Positions 6,107-7,245 of a DNA stretch of 7,245 bases are shown here, piece after piece. The position numbers and the translations under genes are program-made. The notes under the pieces are model-generated. The model did no database searches and was not told where the DNA came from. It saw only the letters and a program-made list of their open reading frames with translations. Position 1 is the first letter of the stretch. Every line of letters begins with the position of its first letter. Origin of the DNA: Candidatus Poribacteria bacterium (lineage in GTDB: Bacteria; Poribacteria; WGA-4E; WGA-3G); contig JAPPMR010000764.1 of the NCBI GenBank assembly GCA_028818995.1, positions 1-7,245 of the forward strand, given 5' to 3'.

Positions 6107-6940
6107 TTACCCGCTCTCTTCACCTACAACTACTAAAGCTCCTGTACCCAAAGTGCCAAATTCTAATATCTTGGTTAATCCCACCTCAGTTACATTATGA
6201 CCGAAACATTTTGCATTAGGTTGAGGAGAAAAACCGTGATTTTGAGCCTCTTCGCGTAAGACCTCAGGTAAATCACTAGAAATACTAAATAGAAAATCAG
6301 CCGAAGGATCTTGTGAAAATTGCACCTTGTCGTGCGGAAAAATCACTTCATTGCCGCCGCTGGCAATGTGAACATTGAACACCAAGACATTACCATCTGT
6401 CGTATGAAAATTCATTACCTCCTTTGCAGCATCTTCTGTCAGAAACCGGTCAGCAGCCTCGCCATCAGTGATATTAAAAACGACAGGTGGAAAATTATCT
6501 GGCCACTCAACACACCACTGTTCTACAATCTCAGCAGCGCGCTCAAAGGCAGTATGCATCGGTGTACCGTTATTTGCTTGTGGCCGTAACCAGATCGGCA
6601 AATCTGCCTCAATCTCAACGACTCCTCCCGCGCCATCCGGTATCAGCCTTTTGACTTTTTTTACTTCAAGTGGTGATGCATGCAAATCTGAAATCATGCC
6701 ATCAACTACAGAATGTACTCGCTCACCATAGCCAATCAGACAGACACGGCACCGATCTTTTATTCCATCTGCAGTATCACAGGCTAAACCGAGATCATAA
6801 ATAATACGACTCACGATTAAAGCTGCTGCTTCCGCTTTTTTTCCACTTTTCCATTCCTCATTCATTGACCAAGACTGATCGACCAAAATGACAAAACAAC
6901 CAGGGTTAGGTGTTCCAATTGGAACATTGCTATATGCCAT
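6107..6940 (-). CDS. TerY-like von Willebrand factor A domain protein (vWA-PP2C-kinase triad)
   Basis: The protein has 277 residues. It carries a complete metal-ion-dependent adhesion site: DQSWS (D21, S23, S25), T126 in NNGTPMHTAF, and D159 in FNITDGEA, with the alternating strands of a Rossmann-like vWA fold between them. No signal peptide or TM helix is visible, so it is probably cytoplasmic. TerY-type vWA proteins pair with a PP2C phosphatase and a protein kinase in the TerY-P triad; the order here (vWA, PP2C, kinase, one strand) agrees. The C-terminal 60 residues have no CxxC pairs, so the zinc ribbon of classical TerY is absent. An upstream in-frame TTG at 6946 would add two residues, but GGAGG lies one base from it and seven from the ATG at 6940, so ATG is chosen. 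Its role as metal-dependent adaptor or kinase target is inference. Confidence 0.9.
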   Translation of the reverse strand: MAYSNVPIGTPNPGCFVILVDQSWSMNEEWKSGKKAEAAALIVSRIIYDLGLACDTADGIKDRCRVCLIGYGERVHSVVDGMISDLHASPLEVKKVKRLIPDGAGGVVEIEADLPIWLRPQANNGTPMHTAFERAAEIVEQWCVEWPDNFPPVVFNITDGEAADRFLTEDAAKEVMNFHTTDGNVLVFNVHIASGGNEVIFPHDKVQFSQDPSADFLFSISSDLPEVLREEAQNHGFSPQPNAKCFGHNVTEVGLTKILEFGTLGTGALVVVGEESG

Positions 6941-6947
6941 TTCCAAA

Positions 6948-6952
6948 CCTCC
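6948..6952 (-). promoter_or_regulatory. Ribosome binding site that fixes the vWA start
   Basis: GGAGG on the minus strand lies seven bases before the ATG at 6940 but only one base before the alternative TTG at 6946. This spacing selects the ATG. Confidence 0.85.
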
Positions 6953-6974
6953 ACTTTCTATTTAGATAATTTAA

Positions 6975-7003
6975 ATCATACACAAATTTGCAAAAGATTT
7001 CAA
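6975..7003 (-). promoter_or_regulatory. Putative sigma70 promoter of the vWA-PP2C-kinase operon
   Basis: On the minus strand TTGAAA (6998-7003) and TATGAT (6975-6980) are exactly 17 bases apart, each matching five of six consensus bases. Transcription would begin near 6968 and give a leader of about 28 bases before the vWA start. It is the best promoter match I noticed in the window and would drive all three triad genes, since none of the gaps shows a clear terminator. Confidence 0.6.
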
Positions 7004-7245
7004 GGAAAAGAGATTCCAATAATTCAATCTACTGGATCATCAGAACTATACACATGCCGCCCATACAGGGCTAAAGCGGATAGTGGCGCATTTTTCTATA
7101 AACATGCTGCAGAAATACCCAAGCAGATAAATCCTACGGAACTCCTTGACTTTCAACACAGAGGCATTTATGGTAGATTTTACAATTACTTAGACTGATA
7201 TTTATCAGAGTTATCAAGGAGGCAGTAATCATCAAGAGATGACAG
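7004..7245. other. Region upstream of the triad with no identifiable gene
   Basis: No convincing gene is seen in the last 242 bases on either strand. A plus-strand frame stays open up to a TGA ending at 7199 but has no usable start codon and resembles nothing I recognise. On the minus strand a frame enters from the right edge and stops at TAA (7186-7188) after 19 codons; it could be the end of an upstream gene, but nothing identifies it. Possible regulatory elements on the plus strand are listed separately. Confidence 0.5.
7146..7222 (+). promoter_or_regulatory. Possible plus-strand promoter, inverted repeat and ribosome site reading out of the window
   Basis: TTGACT (7146-7151) and TATGGT (7169-7174) are 17 bases apart. 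Just past the expected start of transcription is the inverted repeat CTGATA-tt-TATCAG (7195-7208), and then AGGAGG (7217-7222). No ATG, GTG or TTG stands at normal distance after AGGAGG; the ATG at 7239 is 16 bases away. The order promoter, operator-like repeat, ribosome site suggests a plus-strand gene beginning at or beyond the edge, but each element alone is weak. Confidence 0.25.

Noticed and set aside
6941..6946. TTG at 6946 as start of the vWA gene
   Set aside because: The GGAGG site would be one base from TTG but is seven bases from the ATG at 6940, so the ATG is the better start.
7013..7199. Open plus-strand frame upstream of the triad
   Set aside because: It has no start codon, crosses the triad promoter, and its translation is unfamiliar. 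It could be a gene relic but nothing supports that.

Overview
The window reads as accessory bacterial chromosome. The organism cannot be fixed from sequence alone. Three traits recall Candidatus Poribacteria or similar large-genome environmental bacteria: a Gfo/Idh/MocA oxidoreductase, Rpn-type nuclease genes with GIEQ repeats, and a eukaryotic-like kinase/phosphatase module. That assignment is a low-confidence inference. No RNA gene, CRISPR array or complete insertion sequence was seen.

Layout. Bases 1-385 (minus) hold the N-terminal 128 residues of a Gfo/Idh/MocA oxidoreductase cut by the window edge. Bases 424-708 and 715-1749 (minus) hold a short ORF and a full Rpn-like PD-(D/E)XK gene. 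The short ORF is a diverged second copy of the long gene's C-terminal tail. A divergent 109-base spacer carries a plausible promoter for a VOC-fold (glyoxalase/bleomycin-resistance-like) gene at 1859-2254 (plus). This gene converges on the last block.

Bases 2281-6940 (minus) form the most interesting unit. In transcription order it has a von Willebrand factor A protein with a complete MIDAS, a 245-base wreck of a protein kinase gene, a PP2C phosphatase with a C-terminal membrane helix, and an 845-residue protein kinase. The kinase has the architecture kinase - 3 TPR - Pro-rich linker - TM helix - long coiled coil - 3 TPR. A good sigma70-like promoter (6975-7003) lies just upstream of the vWA gene. 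The vWA + PP2C + kinase combination matches the published concept of the 'TerY-phosphorylation triad' linked to tellurium-resistance/stress systems. Here the vWA protein lacks a visible zinc ribbon, no ter genes are in view, and both enzymes appear tied to the membrane.

How it may work (inference). The kinase and phosphatase would act in opposition on a shared cytoplasmic target, possibly with the vWA protein as a metal-dependent adaptor. The kinase would carry a predicted extracytoplasmic coiled-coil/TPR sensor or scaffold. The most notable observation beyond the triad is the decayed second kinase start between the vWA and PP2C genes. Its start codon has become ATA, it has frameshifts, a stop and an internal deletion, yet it aligns to the N-lobe of the intact kinase. 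The locus therefore probably once held two kinases.
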